NCBI GenBank assembly: GCA_033064195.1
Contig: JARBJD010000038.1
Coordinates: forward strand, 62,001-126,000
DNA: 64,000 bases
Source: Blattamonas nauphoetae
Lineage: Eukaryota; Preaxostyla; Oxymonadida
Reading direction: 5' to 3'
Every line of letters starts with the position of its first letter. The first letter of the stretch is position 1. The notes beneath the pieces were generated by a model that saw only the letters and a list, made by a program, of their open reading frames with translations, did no database searches and had not been told where the DNA came from. Positions 38,295 to 48,930 of this stretch are shown here, piece by piece. The position numbers and the translations under genes were made by a program.

Positions 38295-41063
38295 TCAGGA
38301 GAGAGCGATGTGCTGTGCTTTCTGAGCGGATACCATCCCATCCATCGACGACAATCGAGAAATGATCGAGTCAACTGATGGACGCTCGAATGGGTTCACG
38401 GACAGGCATTCCTCAATCAGATCTTTCATCTTCTCTCCAATTCCTTCCATCGGCGGCAGAATCCCAATCGACAGGTTCCGATGAGCATTCACGCCATCCT
38501 GCTCCGCGAATGGAACAAGACCAGTCTCAATTTCCCACAAGACGAGGCCAAGCCGAAAAACCGACGCTTTCGTTCTGTCAATCTCATTTCGAACTTCTCC
38601 CTCGTTCGTCTTCCTTCCCTCTTCTCTCTCTTCCCCCTCTTCTGGCGCCTGCCATCGAACATCATCACGGTGTACTTCACTCTGACGAAGAGGGTGGGGA
38701 CGAACAATCTGAGCAGGGTGGGATGGTGTTGGTTTCTGTTCAGTTTCATGAACCGAGAAGTTGAGAGAAGTCTCCGCTGGTTCATCTTCATTTCTGTTCT
38801 CATCGATTTCTTCATTCTGTTGCGTTGGCTGTTCTGTGAGTGGATCTGGCGGAGTCGTGTCTGACTTCAGAATCAGACTCATCGACCTCGCTCCACTCAG
38901 CACAACCGAGTGTGATGTCAGTTCAGTCAGAATCGCTGAATACTGCGATATCTTCATCGCATGCGACAGACCTCGAGCAACTGACAACTGCGCCCAACGC
39001 TGGTCCACTCCAATCTTCAAAACATGAAGACGACGATAAAGTGTTTCTGTCTTGTCCACAACTTCCACAACTCCATCCTTCTCCCCACAGCTCAGTCCAC
39101 ACACTCTGTTCTCAAACGCGATCTCTCGCTCTTCCTTCTCTTCCAATCTCTTCTGCGTCTCATTCTCTTCTTTTTCTGTCCAGTTCCCGACATTCAGTGT
39201 GTTCCCATTCAGCCCTCGAACAGATGACACATGAGCTGTTTCTCTGTCTCCATCTTCCTCCATCACTTCATATTTCTCAACTTCCATCTCTTGTGGAGAC
39301 ATCAGAGGTTCCTTGTCTTCCTTCCGACCATTCTTCTTCCTCCTCCACACGCACACAACGACGAGCAGAACGAGGATGAGAAGAGCGACAGCCACGACAA
39401 TGACCAGAGGGAGCCACCATTTCATGTTGTCTTTTATCGATTGCGACAGTCTCTCAATTCTGTTCGGTTGGATGACGAAAGTCGAGTCTGTTCTTTGCTC
39501 TTCTCCGAAAACAAGTCGACCTCGCCATTCCGATTCAGGTTTCAGTGAACTGAGTGACGATGAGGGGAGAGTGAGTTTGATTGATGATTCAGAGAATGAA
39601 GTGGTTGTGTTTCTGTTGAGTGAATGTCGAGATGGTGTTCCTTCTTGCTTGTCTTTCGTCACTTCCAACACTTCGAGAAACAAACCACACGGAATCAGAG
39701 TTGATCCTTTCACTTCGATTTCGAATAGTTCCTTCTTCTTGTCGAACGATGATGTCGATGTGTTTGAAAGAGTTGGGATGAAGAGAGGAGAGAGTGGTTT
39801 GGCATATTCACCAGTTACTGTGCATCCATCAGCTGCCATCCACAGATGCGGATGGTCGAGCGTCCCATCTCCTCCTGTCAGACTCCCCACATCAATCGAG
39901 CCATCATCAGAGCAGATCAGATTTCGGCGAAAAGAGGAGAAGGACGGGAGATTGGGGGAGTTGTCCGAAAACAGAGATGACACGAACGAGACAGTTCCTC
40001 CTTTCATGTTGATCACACCTTGCGAGAGATGGATCAGTTTAGTGTCCGACACATTCAGTGAACAGTCTGTCAGTTGGAGGATTCCACTTGTCCATGAACA
40101 GACCTCTTCGGTTTCTTTCTCGTTTCGGGTTGGAGACGATTTTGGTCCAGTGATGATTCCATCTCGCAGGATGATCGTCGCTTGTGTCGCTGAGATGAAG
40201 ACAAAGGACGGATCAGAATGTTCAATCCACACATCCACATTCCGAAGCTCGAGGAATCCAGTCGCGTCCACAATAATCACTCCAGACATCGTATCCAGAG
40301 AGAACGATGAAGGAACGATCAGCGACGGTTCAGAACTCGTCCCATTTCGAATTACAACATGCATCCCTCCGACAATCCGAATCCCATCGTTCATCCTCAC
40401 TGAGTCCACAATCTCAATCGTCGGTCGAAAAATCACAAGTCCGGACACAATCTTCCACACTTCCGACATCGAAGAGCATGCTCGTGAAAAATCCCCACAA
40501 AACGGACTTCCTTCCAAAGACGACGAATCGGTGAAGATGTTGAACGAGGATGGTCGCTTTCCCGTCGTTCCAGAAACAGTCTCCAAAATCAAGATGTCGC
40601 CATCGTCCTCATCCAATGGCACAATTGATGTCACTGTGTATTCCGTGTCGAAATCCAATCCTCCCTCCCATCCAATCTGAGTCTCTCCCGACTTCCCACT
40701 CGTCGATGATGAGAAACATATGATCACCCACAGCGTCGAGTTCAGCGTCACGTTGTATTCTGTCGAGGCCACCAAATCACTTCCCGTCACTTCCACAACA
40801 CAGCTGGAGTTCAACGCGTCCGTGAACGAGAACTTGATCTCGTGGAGTGAGGGAGGGTTGGGAACAGAAATAACAATTCCACCATGCACGACAAAATGTG
40901 CTGATCCACCATCTCGTTGGAGCGTGTACTTCTTTCCAAAAGCAAGAGTGGACAAATTTTCAGCCTTTCCATCCTGAAAATCTATTGAACAATGTGTGTC
41001 ATTCTCAACTGTGATTGGAGAGAGAGGAAGCCATTTGTAAGAGCCGTTGCAGAGGCAGACAGA
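38295..41063 (-). CDS. TM and pseudokinase part of the split surface gene
   Basis: An open frame downstream of the TAG at 41064, starting SVCLCNGSYKWLP. It includes a beta-rich ectodomain, then GGDGTLDHPHLWMAADGC, which is shared with GGDGPSTPHLWIWTDEC of the first giant gene. One membrane span lies at about 39335-39425 (WWLPLVIVVAVALLILVLLVVVCVW). The degenerate kinase tail has VRWQAPEE, VFRLGLVLWEIETGLVPFAE and CLSVNPFERPSVDSI. No Gly-loop, HRD or DFG motif is seen. It is an obvious paralogue of the 15603-25254 protein. Confidence 0.75.
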   Translation of the reverse strand, partial: SVCLCNGSYKWLPLSPITVENDTHCSIDFQDGKAENLSTLAFGKKYTLQRDGGSAHFVVHGGIVISVPNPPSLHEIKFSFTDALNSSCVVEVTGSDLVASTEYNVTLNSTLWVIICFSSSTSGKSGETQIGWEGGLDFDTEYTVTSIVPLDEDDGDILILETVSGTTGKRPSSFNIFTDSSSLEGSPFCGDFSRACSSMSEVWKIVSGLVIFRPTIEIVDSVRMNDGIRIVGGMHVVIRNGTSSEPSLIVPSSFSLDTMSGVIIVDATGFLELRNVDVWIEHSDPSFVFISATQATIILRDGIITGPKSSPTRNEKETEEVCSWTSGILQLTDCSLNVSDTKLIHLSQGVINMKGGTVSFVSSLFSDNSPNLPSFSSFRRNLICSDDGSIDVGSLTGGDGTLDHPHLWMAADGCTVTGEYAKPLSPLFIPTLSNTSTSSFDKKKELFEIEVKGSTLIPCGLFLEVLEVTKDKQEGTPSRHSLNRNTTTSFSESSIKLTLPSSSLSSLKPESEWRGRLVFGEEQRTDSTFVIQPNRIERLSQSIKDNMKWWLPLVIVVAVALLILVLLVVVCVWRRKKNGRKEDKEPLMSPQEMEVEKYEVMEEDGDRETAHVSSVRGLNGNTLNVGNWTEKEENETQKRLEEKEEREIAFENRVCGLSCGEKDGVVEVVDKTETLYRRLHVLKIGVDQRWAQLSVARGLSHAMKISQYSAILTELTSHSVVLSGARSMSLILKSDTTPPDPLTEQPTQQNEEIDENRNEDEPAETSLNFSVHETEQKPTPSHPAQIVRPHPLRQSEVHRDDVRWQAPEEGEEREEGRKTNEGEVRNEIDRTKASVFRLGLVLWEIETGLVPFAEQDGVNAHRNLSIGILPPMEGIGEKMKDLIEECLSVNPFERPSVDSIISRLSSMDGMVSAQKAQHIALS

Positions 41064-41173
41064 CTATTGAGTTGATGTCAACAGTTGACCAGTCAAAACA
41101 AGCGTCAACAACGGTCGTGAATCATCAAGAAGTCGATTGACACAAGCTTCAACGCGAGTTGGCTCATCTGGGA

Positions 41174-42813
41174 AGTAGAATGTCGTGTCTGTTGCTTCGA
41201 AGTGGATCTCAGTCAATCCTTTCTGAACTCTTTTCACAGAATATCGAGTTCCAAACTCCAACTGCCCTTTCAGTTTCGTTTCGTCTTCCTCGCGAGGATA
41301 AAGAATCACTGAAATTGTATCAATCTCTCCATTCATGTTCGTTGTCAACACAATCTTCTTTTCGTGCGCTGTTTCTCCTTCTCCAACTATCGACTCGAGA
41401 ATCATCTCGTAGGGTGTGCTTGCTGAAAGAGCGTGCGTTTCAAATGAAAGTTCCATTCGAGTCTTTTCTGCATCCGTGAAGTCACTCCCTGTCATTTTCG
41501 TCAATCGACTGGGCTCACCAGGAACAGAGAAGCCAACGTCCTTGTTCACCACTCCTTCTTCTCCTCCCACAACAATCCCAACCACCAGATATCTTGACCC
41601 AAACAACAGCAGAGGTGACAACTCTCCGAAGATCTCCTCAGTGTGCGAGAATCTTCCCGATTCACTTCCCGAAGACTGTGTGAGTGTCCCAACCAACTCA
41701 ATCACTTCTCCAGATAAGACTCCCGACGACGACTCTTTCTGCACCTTCAGGGTGTATTCCGTTCCACTCGACAGACCCACTCCCCAAAACTCAACAACTC
41801 CCGCCTTCTCCTTCGAACCTCCCAGCGAGCATTCTGCTCCTTCAATCCGAATCGGTTCATCTGGGGTGTAGAATGTCGTGTCTGTTGCTTCGAAGTGGAT
41901 CTCAGTCAATCCTTTCTGAACTCTTTTCACAGAATATCGAGTTCCAAACTCCAACTGCCCTTTCAGTTTCGTTTCGTCTTCCTCGCGAGGATAAAGAATC
42001 ACTGAAATTGTATCAATCTCTCCATTCATGTTCGTTGTCAACACAATCTTCTTTTCGTGCGCTGTTTCTCCTTCTCCAACTATCGACTCGAGAATCATCT
42101 CGTAGGGTGTGCTTGCTGAAAGAGCGTGCGTTTCAAATGAAAGTTCCATTCGAGTCTTTTCTGCATCCGTGAAGTCACTCCCTGTCATTTTCGTCAATCG
42201 ACTGGGCTCACCAGGAACAGAGAAGCCAACGTCCTTGTTCACCACTCCTTCTTCTCCTCCCACAACAATCCCAACCACCAGATATCTTGACCCAAACAAC
42301 AGCAGAGGTGACAACTCTCCGAAGATCTCCTCAGTGTGCGAGAATCTTCCCGATTCACTTCCCGAAGACTGTGTGAGTGTCCCAACCAACTCAATCACTT
42401 CTCCAGATAAGACTCCCGACGACGACTCTTTCTGCACCTTCAGGGTGTATTCCGTTCCACTCGACAGACCCACTCCCCAAAACTCAACAACTCCCGCCTT
42501 CTCCTTCGAACCTCCCAGCGAGCATTCTGCTCCTTCAATCCGAATCGGTTCATCTGGGGTGTAGAATGTCGTGTCTGTTGCTTCGAAGTGGATCTCAGTC
42601 AATCCTTTCTGAACTCTTTTCACAGAATATCGAGTTCCAAACTCCAACTGCCCTTTCAGTTTCGTTTCGTCTTCCTCGCGAGGATAAAGAATCACTGAAA
42701 TTGTATCAATCTCTCCATTCATGTTCGTTGTCAACACAATCTTCTTTTCGTGCGCTGTTTCTCCTTCTCCAACTATCGACTCGAGAATCATCTCGTAGGG
42801 TGTGCTTGCTGAA
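41174..42813 (-). repeat. 693-bp coding tandem repeat (three units, third one split)
   Basis: Units at 41174-41866 and 41867-42559 look identical. The third starts at 42560, is cut at 42813, resumes at 47379-47809 and ends with the first 8 bases after 52472, which again sums to 693 bp. Each unit encodes 231 residues with two related sub-blocks (STPYEMILESIVG ... GTRYSVKRVQKGL and GTEYTLKVQKE ... GSRYLVVGIVVGG), probably Ig-like beta domains. Confidence 0.9.
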
Positions 42814-45800
42814 GGACTTCGATAAATCTCAGTCCACAACCAAACCGGGTCCCTCAACATACGAGAGAGTGCCATGCATTTAGTAAGGGCTGGCCTAAAT
42901 CAAATTCGACAAACACAGACGTTCTGACGCCTCATAGTCCTTCACGCCGCTCCTTTCTGAAGGGAAGCATCAACACGCAATCAAAACAACTCTATCAAGC
43001 TTATTTGACAACAACCCAGTTCACTGCATTCTGAAATGTTCATGTCCGTTTTAACTCAATCGAGGATGAATTTAACATCAAGAAAGTTTCCAAGTACTGA
43101 TGATGAGCTCAATACTGGTTCCTCCCGCTCAAACAGTGGGAAACGAACTTAAACTGGACACCAAACAAGACGAAGATCTGACATCTCGACTTCTTTTTCA
43201 CATCAAAGAAAGCAACAGTTCCTCCGAGATGCAAAAGAAATGTTCGTATCAGTTTTCCACAGAATATCATGAGCGATTCTGATATATTCTTTGGCCGCAC
43301 GGACAAAATGGCGTCAGGAATCCAGTCCACACAGGAGGGAATCAACGGCGGTTCCGACCAATCTCATACCGTTTTTTTGCTATTTGGAAAGGAGCAATAT
43401 ATTGTTACTCAGGCAGCAGAAGGATTTCTCGACTCGTTCCACAAGATGGAGAGGGTCGTTGTTCGGCAATTTGGATTCCTACTAGGACTAGCGTCGATCA
43501 GTCCCTGAGGCGTATCGGATCGTGGAAATCACCCATTCCGTGGTTATTCCCACTTTAACCGCAGTAGCATGGTATTATTGTCTCGAAAACAGGATCGTCC
43601 TTCGAACCCACAAGATCACGGTCTGGTGTTGTCATTGCCCGATCAATGATAACGGACCGCTTCATAGTTCGATTCAAGAACATCCACGAGCAATACAGGC
43701 ACATCCTCTTCATCTGGTCATCCGAGACCAAGTTCAGCTAACCTCACCATAAATAGGCCTCCCAATTGGAAACAACACTGTTCTCAGTCTTACTGACGGA
43801 ATAAAACTCCTCTGACACTATCGTGAGGTCAAAGATCCGTATCTCTGAAGACGAAGTGAATCAACGATCGGTTGCAGTTTCGTAGTGCGGCAGACATTAC
43901 AGCGGGACAGGAATATTGTCGTCGAAGTGAAACAATAGATGATGATGAACCTGAACACATCCTTCTCCTCGCGCTTCAACCAAACCGACGCAGTCAAGAA
44001 AGTGTCAGTAGTGAATAAACCCAGGGTTGTTACCTTCACAAGATCACCACAAAATTGAGGGATTGTGGATTGCACGGACTTGGAGGGCAAATCGAGTGTT
44101 CAGCACTTCATTCCCTCTCACAATCAAGGAACAATTCTTCCACAGAAATACCTACTCTGAAGTGAACGGTGCAGCAGAAGAAGGCACCAACCAGTGTCAA
44201 TCGGACAGGGACCTCACAATCGCAATCTGTGACACCTCCTTTGGGGCTGTTCTTCAACGAGAGGAGAGGATCCTTCTCAACAACGAAGACGAAGCGGCTC
44301 AATCCCTAACAGTGGATCAACTTCATCTCCAAACATGATTAGGAATCAAACTTTAACAAACCATCCTCGGAAGGATGAAGTCTCACCTTCGCATGCTGGA
44401 ACATATCTGACATCTATTTCATGTCTATTTTTGCAACTTAACTTCGGCCAGTATCAATGCCCATGAAAACCAATATATTGATGATAGTTATCTCGTTCAT
44501 CGGACATCGCTCACTCCAACGGGAACGGTTAGTGTGTAGATCAGTGGAGAGACAGCGACGGTGATAGCAACTCCGAATCAAGTAGTGAAGGGAACGAGGG
44601 GTTATTGCTGAAAAGGTTGGATATGCCTCGTCTGGACCATATTCAGTCAGAACACAGGCCGAAGATATTCTCGTCAGAATCAACAGTGGTGTCGTCAAGA
44701 GATGAATAGACTCTTTCACAAGTGACATATGATCTCCGAGCGTCGTCTCTCGCCGCAAGCTATTTCCCCAACATCAATCCATTCTGCGGATTCATCACTC
44801 TCGGCAGAGGGGAACAGACCTGCAATTGTTCTTGATGGAACGATTTTTGGATAAGAGAACCCGAAGCGGAAGCAACACTTTCAACATCGCATTGTCTCAC
44901 TCCAACTCAACAACTTTCGCTGGAGAAACGCCTATTCCACCGTAATACCAACGACGGGTTCTCGGCTTCTTGTTTTGGGACGAGTGAACCATCATATACC
45001 GTTCGGTTGTCGGAACGAAGAGTAAATGACTGAGGGATCAGCTTGGGGATAGCACAGTTTCAGCCTGATGGACGACAGACATCCAGAATTAGGTCTATCA
45101 AACCCACGTTCCTCTCCCTAGCCACAGACTCCAGCCCTGGACTCAGACATCGAAACATTGGTCATCCAGATTGAATGAACCACGACAGACGAATCATTGT
45201 AATGCATCCTGCATTGGACAGAAGATGAATCACAAATCACTTGGCAGATTTTCGTCGAGATCGAAACTCTGAAGTTATATGTTAGTGTGCGACAAAATTC
45301 ACATCCTCCACGAAACCCTTCTGGTAGAGACAGATCGCACGCGTGTTTATGAGATCGCAATAGGCACCTAATCTCGGTAGCAACGTCTCCAAATGTCACT
45401 GACAACTCATGGTTATTCCATCGAACACTCGATAATGTCGCTCGAGGGGATCCTTGAAAAAGATGGAAGGAAGACATTTCTGGAGGGGAAGGGCTTTGGA
45501 AGAGAGATACAAGTAAGATTTTGGTGAATCGATACTAGCAGAACGATATCACATTTGAAGGAACTGCAAATGAAATGAGTGTCGGAATACTTGGAATATC
45601 TCGGCTGGATGAGTCTTGTGACGAGTGAACGGGACAAGGAAGTCGAGAGGGAATATGAAGAAGAAAGAGCCACAAGGAGAATTTCAAAACTGGCGGAGAA
45701 GAAAGGTACCAATACATAGCAATCAATCAAACAGTTCACATTGGCGCCGTCATGTCTCTGTGCTACCAACTATCTCTCAACTCTCTCACAGTTGTTTAGA

Positions 45801-46363
45801 CTCAAGTCTCAACACATCACGACATTTAAAGTGTTCTCTCCGAAATTACAGAAACCCAGATGGACTCAGGCGACACAAGTTTTCTAAATCGATTCATGGC
45901 ACGCCTCTTCGCCGAACGGGATTGGTACGTCACGACTCTTCGGTGAGGACAACGTAAATATGCAACTTAAAATGCCCAACGTCACACATCATGACCCGGC
46001 AGACTGTCTCGTCCTGAACGAGATATCATGCAGATTCGACACAGGGATACCCCGGAATGGGTCGCACTACGTGTCACAAGAGGTTGTAGCATCCGATGAG
46101 ATCATGCGGAATGTCAGATGATTGTCATCCGTGTAAGTGGAGGAGATCAATCTGGAGACTGATATCGCACATCCCGCAAATAGAATGTGCACACGGATTA
46201 CGTCGAGTGGGAGAAGTGAAGGAAGGAAGGTGGCTCAATGTGGAGTAGTGGATGGAGACGAAACCTCTTGAGCGAGGGGGAGAGACAACCAAGGTGTGTT
46301 TTCTTCACGAGCGGGAGAGAGTGGAGTGGAGGAGAGATGGAGGAAGGAGTGTGTTGAGATGAA

Positions 46364-46672
46364 GTTCTCCCCACCTCGATGTGAAACACGAGCATTGGTT
46401 GAGATATTGTTCTCCCCACCTCGATGTGAAACACGAGCATGGGTTGAGATATTGTTCTCCCCACCTCGATGTGAAAAGCGAACATGGGTTGAGAGGAAGT
46501 TCTCCCCACCTCGATGTGGAATGCGAGCATGGGTTGAGAGGAAGTTCTCCCCACCTCGATGTGGAATGCGAGCATGGGTTGAGAGGAAGTTCTCCCCACC
46601 TCGATGTGGAATGCGAGCATGGGTTGAGAGGAAGTTCTCCCCACCTCGATGTGGAATGCGAGGATCGGAGGA
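46364..46672. repeat. 45-bp minisatellite inside fossil 1
   Basis: About seven units containing TTCTCCCCACCTCGATGTG, spaced 45 bp. A tandem array, not a CRISPR (no spacers). Confidence 0.85.
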
Positions 46673-46956
46673 GATGATTAGTGACTGATCCCAATGGGAT
46701 CAGCGTTGAGGGGAGCTGGGACGAAGAGGCAGTGATGTGGGAGATGGGCAGAGATTGATCAAGATGCTTCCAAATCACTGTCAAGAAAGAGCCCAGCTCC
46801 CCTCCGATTTTCATTCTCAGTAGATCACGAGCTTTCATCCAGGCGGTGTCAGCTCACTTGAGATCACGGCCTAACTCTGGTACTAAAAGATATACTTTCT
46901 TTGTTCTCACTCCTTCTTCTCAGTTTCACCTCTCCCGTGCATGAGCCTTTCAATAC

Positions 46957-47037
46957 TCGTATGTTGAGGGACCCGGTTTGGTTGTGGACTGAGATTTATC
47001 GAAGTCCTTTAACAACAAACCGGGGACATCAACATAC
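46957..47037. repeat. Internal complementary region of fossil 1
   Basis: Complement of the left-end tip (ending ...CGAAGTCC at 47007) joined to the complement of the right-end tip (starting TTTAACAACAAACCGG at 47008). Confidence 0.8.
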
Positions 47038-47378
47038 AACCCTGACACACACCGACTCAAACTCGTGTCAGTGGTCCTGATTGTGGTCAACCCACACGGG
47101 TGATCCTTAGTATCACCTGATGGGTCGTTTTCGGCCCTGTTCCCCCAGTTTTTGTTCCCTGGTAGGGATTTCTGGGTAAGATCCAATCAGGAATACCTTT
47201 TTTTTTGACATCAACAGCCCTATATGGGCAGAACCGTCATTGTGAACAATACGTTCCTTTGATGGGATTTTTGGGAACAGATAAAACTTTATTTGTGTTT
47301 GGTCTTCTTGGTTTAGGCCAGCCCTTACTAAATGCATGGCACTCTCTCGTATGTTGATGTCCCCGGTTTGTTGTTAAA

Positions 47379-47809
47379 AGAGCGTGCGTTTCAAATGAAA
47401 GTTCCATTCGAGTCTTTTCTGCATCCGTGAAGTCACTCCCTGTCATTTTCGTCAATCGACTGGGCTCACCAGGAACAGAGAAGCCAACGTCCTTGTTCAC
47501 CACTCCTTCTTCTCCTCCCACAACAATCCCAACCACCAGATATCTTGACCCAAACAACAGCAGAGGTGACAACTCTCCGAAGATCTCCTCAGTGTGCGAG
47601 AATCTTCCCGATTCACTTCCCGAAGACTGTGTGAGTGTCCCAACCAACTCAATCACTTCTCCAGATAAGACTCCCGACGACGACTCTTTCTGCACCTTCA
47701 GGGTGTATTCCGTTCCACTCGACAGACCCACTCCCCAAAACTCAACAACTCCCGCCTTCTCCTTCGAACCTCCCAGCGAGCAGTTGGATCCTTCAATCCG
47801 AATCGGTTC
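47379..47809 (-). CDS. Host gene fragment between the two fossils
   Basis: 431 bp of the third 693-bp repeat unit of the surface gene, in the same orientation and frame as the flanking host pieces. It differs from the other units by a few bases (GSNCSLGG for GAECSLGG). Confidence 0.85.
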
Positions 47810-48150
47810 TTTAACAACAAACCGGGGACATCAACATACGAGAGAGAGCCGCGAAATGATTAAGGGCTGGCCAAGGTCAACATGACCAAACAATAATCAA
47901 GTTTTAGCTGTTAACGAAAACTCCCATCAAAGGAACAAAGTGTACACAGTGATGGTTCTGCCCTCAAGGGCTGTTGATGCCAAAAAAAAAGGTATTCCTG
48001 ATTGGATCTTACCCAGAAATCCCAAACAGGGAACAAAAACTGGGGGAACAGAGTCGAAAACGACCCATCGGGCGATGCAAAGGATCGCCCGTGTGGGTTG
48101 ACCACAATCAGGACCACTGACACGAGTTTGAGTCGGTGTGTGTCAGGGTT

Positions 48151-48232
48151 GTATGTTGATGTCCCCGGTTTGTTGTTAAAGGACTTCGATAAATCTCAGT
48201 CCACAACCAAACCGGGTCCCTCAACATACGAG
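48151..48232. repeat. Internal complementary region of fossil 2
   Basis: Right-tip complement ending TTGTTGTTAAA at 48180, followed immediately by GGACTTCGATAAA at 48181. Confidence 0.8.
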
Positions 48233-48568
48233 TATTGAAAGGCTCATGCACGGGATTGGTGCTAAGAAAAGCGAGTAATGAGAAGAAAATAAAGATATCT
48301 TTTAGGATCAGTATTTGGCCGTGAGTCTCGTTGGAGCTGACACCGCCTGGGCGACTGCTCGTGATCTAAAGAGAATGACAATCGGAGGGGAGCTGGGCTG
48401 TTTACCTGACAGTGATGAGGAAGCATCTTGATCCATCTGTGCTCCATCTCCCCCATCACTGCGCCCCTGGACCCAGCGCCCCTCAACACCGATCCCAACT
48501 GGGTCAGTTTCATCCTACCTCGCGCCATCCTCGCGCTTCAAGCTGAGGTGAGGAGACTCACTGTGTGT

Positions 48569-48930
48569 GTGAGGAGGCAACTCGACTCACTGTTTGTGAG
48601 GAGGCAACTCGACTCACTGTTTGTGAGGAGGCAACTCGACTCACTGTTTGTGAGGAGGCAACTCGACTCACTGTTTGTGAGGAGGCAACTCGACTCACTG
48701 TTTGTGAGGAGGCAACTCGACTCACTGTTTGTGAGGAGGCAACTCGACTCACTGTTTGTGAGGAGGCAACTCGACTCACTGTTTGTGAGGAGGCAACTCG
48801 ACTCACTGTTTGTGAGGAGGCAACTCGACTCACTGTTTGTGAGGAGGCAACTCGACTCACTGTTTGTGAGGAGGCAACTCGACTCACTGTTTGTGAGGAG
48901 GCAACTCGACCCACTATTGGTGAGGAGACA
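48569..48930. repeat. 27-bp minisatellite inside fossil 2
   Basis: About thirteen near-identical units of GAGGAGGCAACTCGACTC plus CACTGTTTGT. Because 27 is divisible by three, several frames stay open on both strands; these are not genes. Confidence 0.9.

Larger units (their letters stand above)
42814..47378 (+). mobile_element. DIRS-like retroelement fossil 1 (4,565 bp)
   Basis: The structure, not the coding content, identifies it. The left end (GGACTTCGATAAA...) and right end share an inner inverted repeat (AACATACGAGAGAGTGCC onward) but have different tips. An internal stretch (about 46957-47037) is the reverse complement of the left tip joined to that of the right tip. Inverted termini with such an internal complementary region are diagnostic of DIRS-type tyrosine-recombinase retrotransposons. 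No target duplication is present, as expected. A YIDD reverse-transcriptase-like motif is near 44475. The coding regions are heavily broken with many disruptions; the element is an old relic. Confidence 0.75.

Noticed and set aside
38295-42813. Reassigned stop codons (TAA/TAG as glutamine) to explain the TAG at 41064
   Set aside because: The three paralogous genes at 2710, 3827 and 13769 all end at the same homologous position with TAA or TAG, so these codons act as stops here.
46364-46672. Genes on both strands in the 45-bp array
   Set aside because: Open frames arise because the unit is a multiple of three; no homology.
48569-48930. CRISPR array
   Set aside because: Units are contiguous 27-bp tandem copies with no unique spacers; the genome is eukaryotic.
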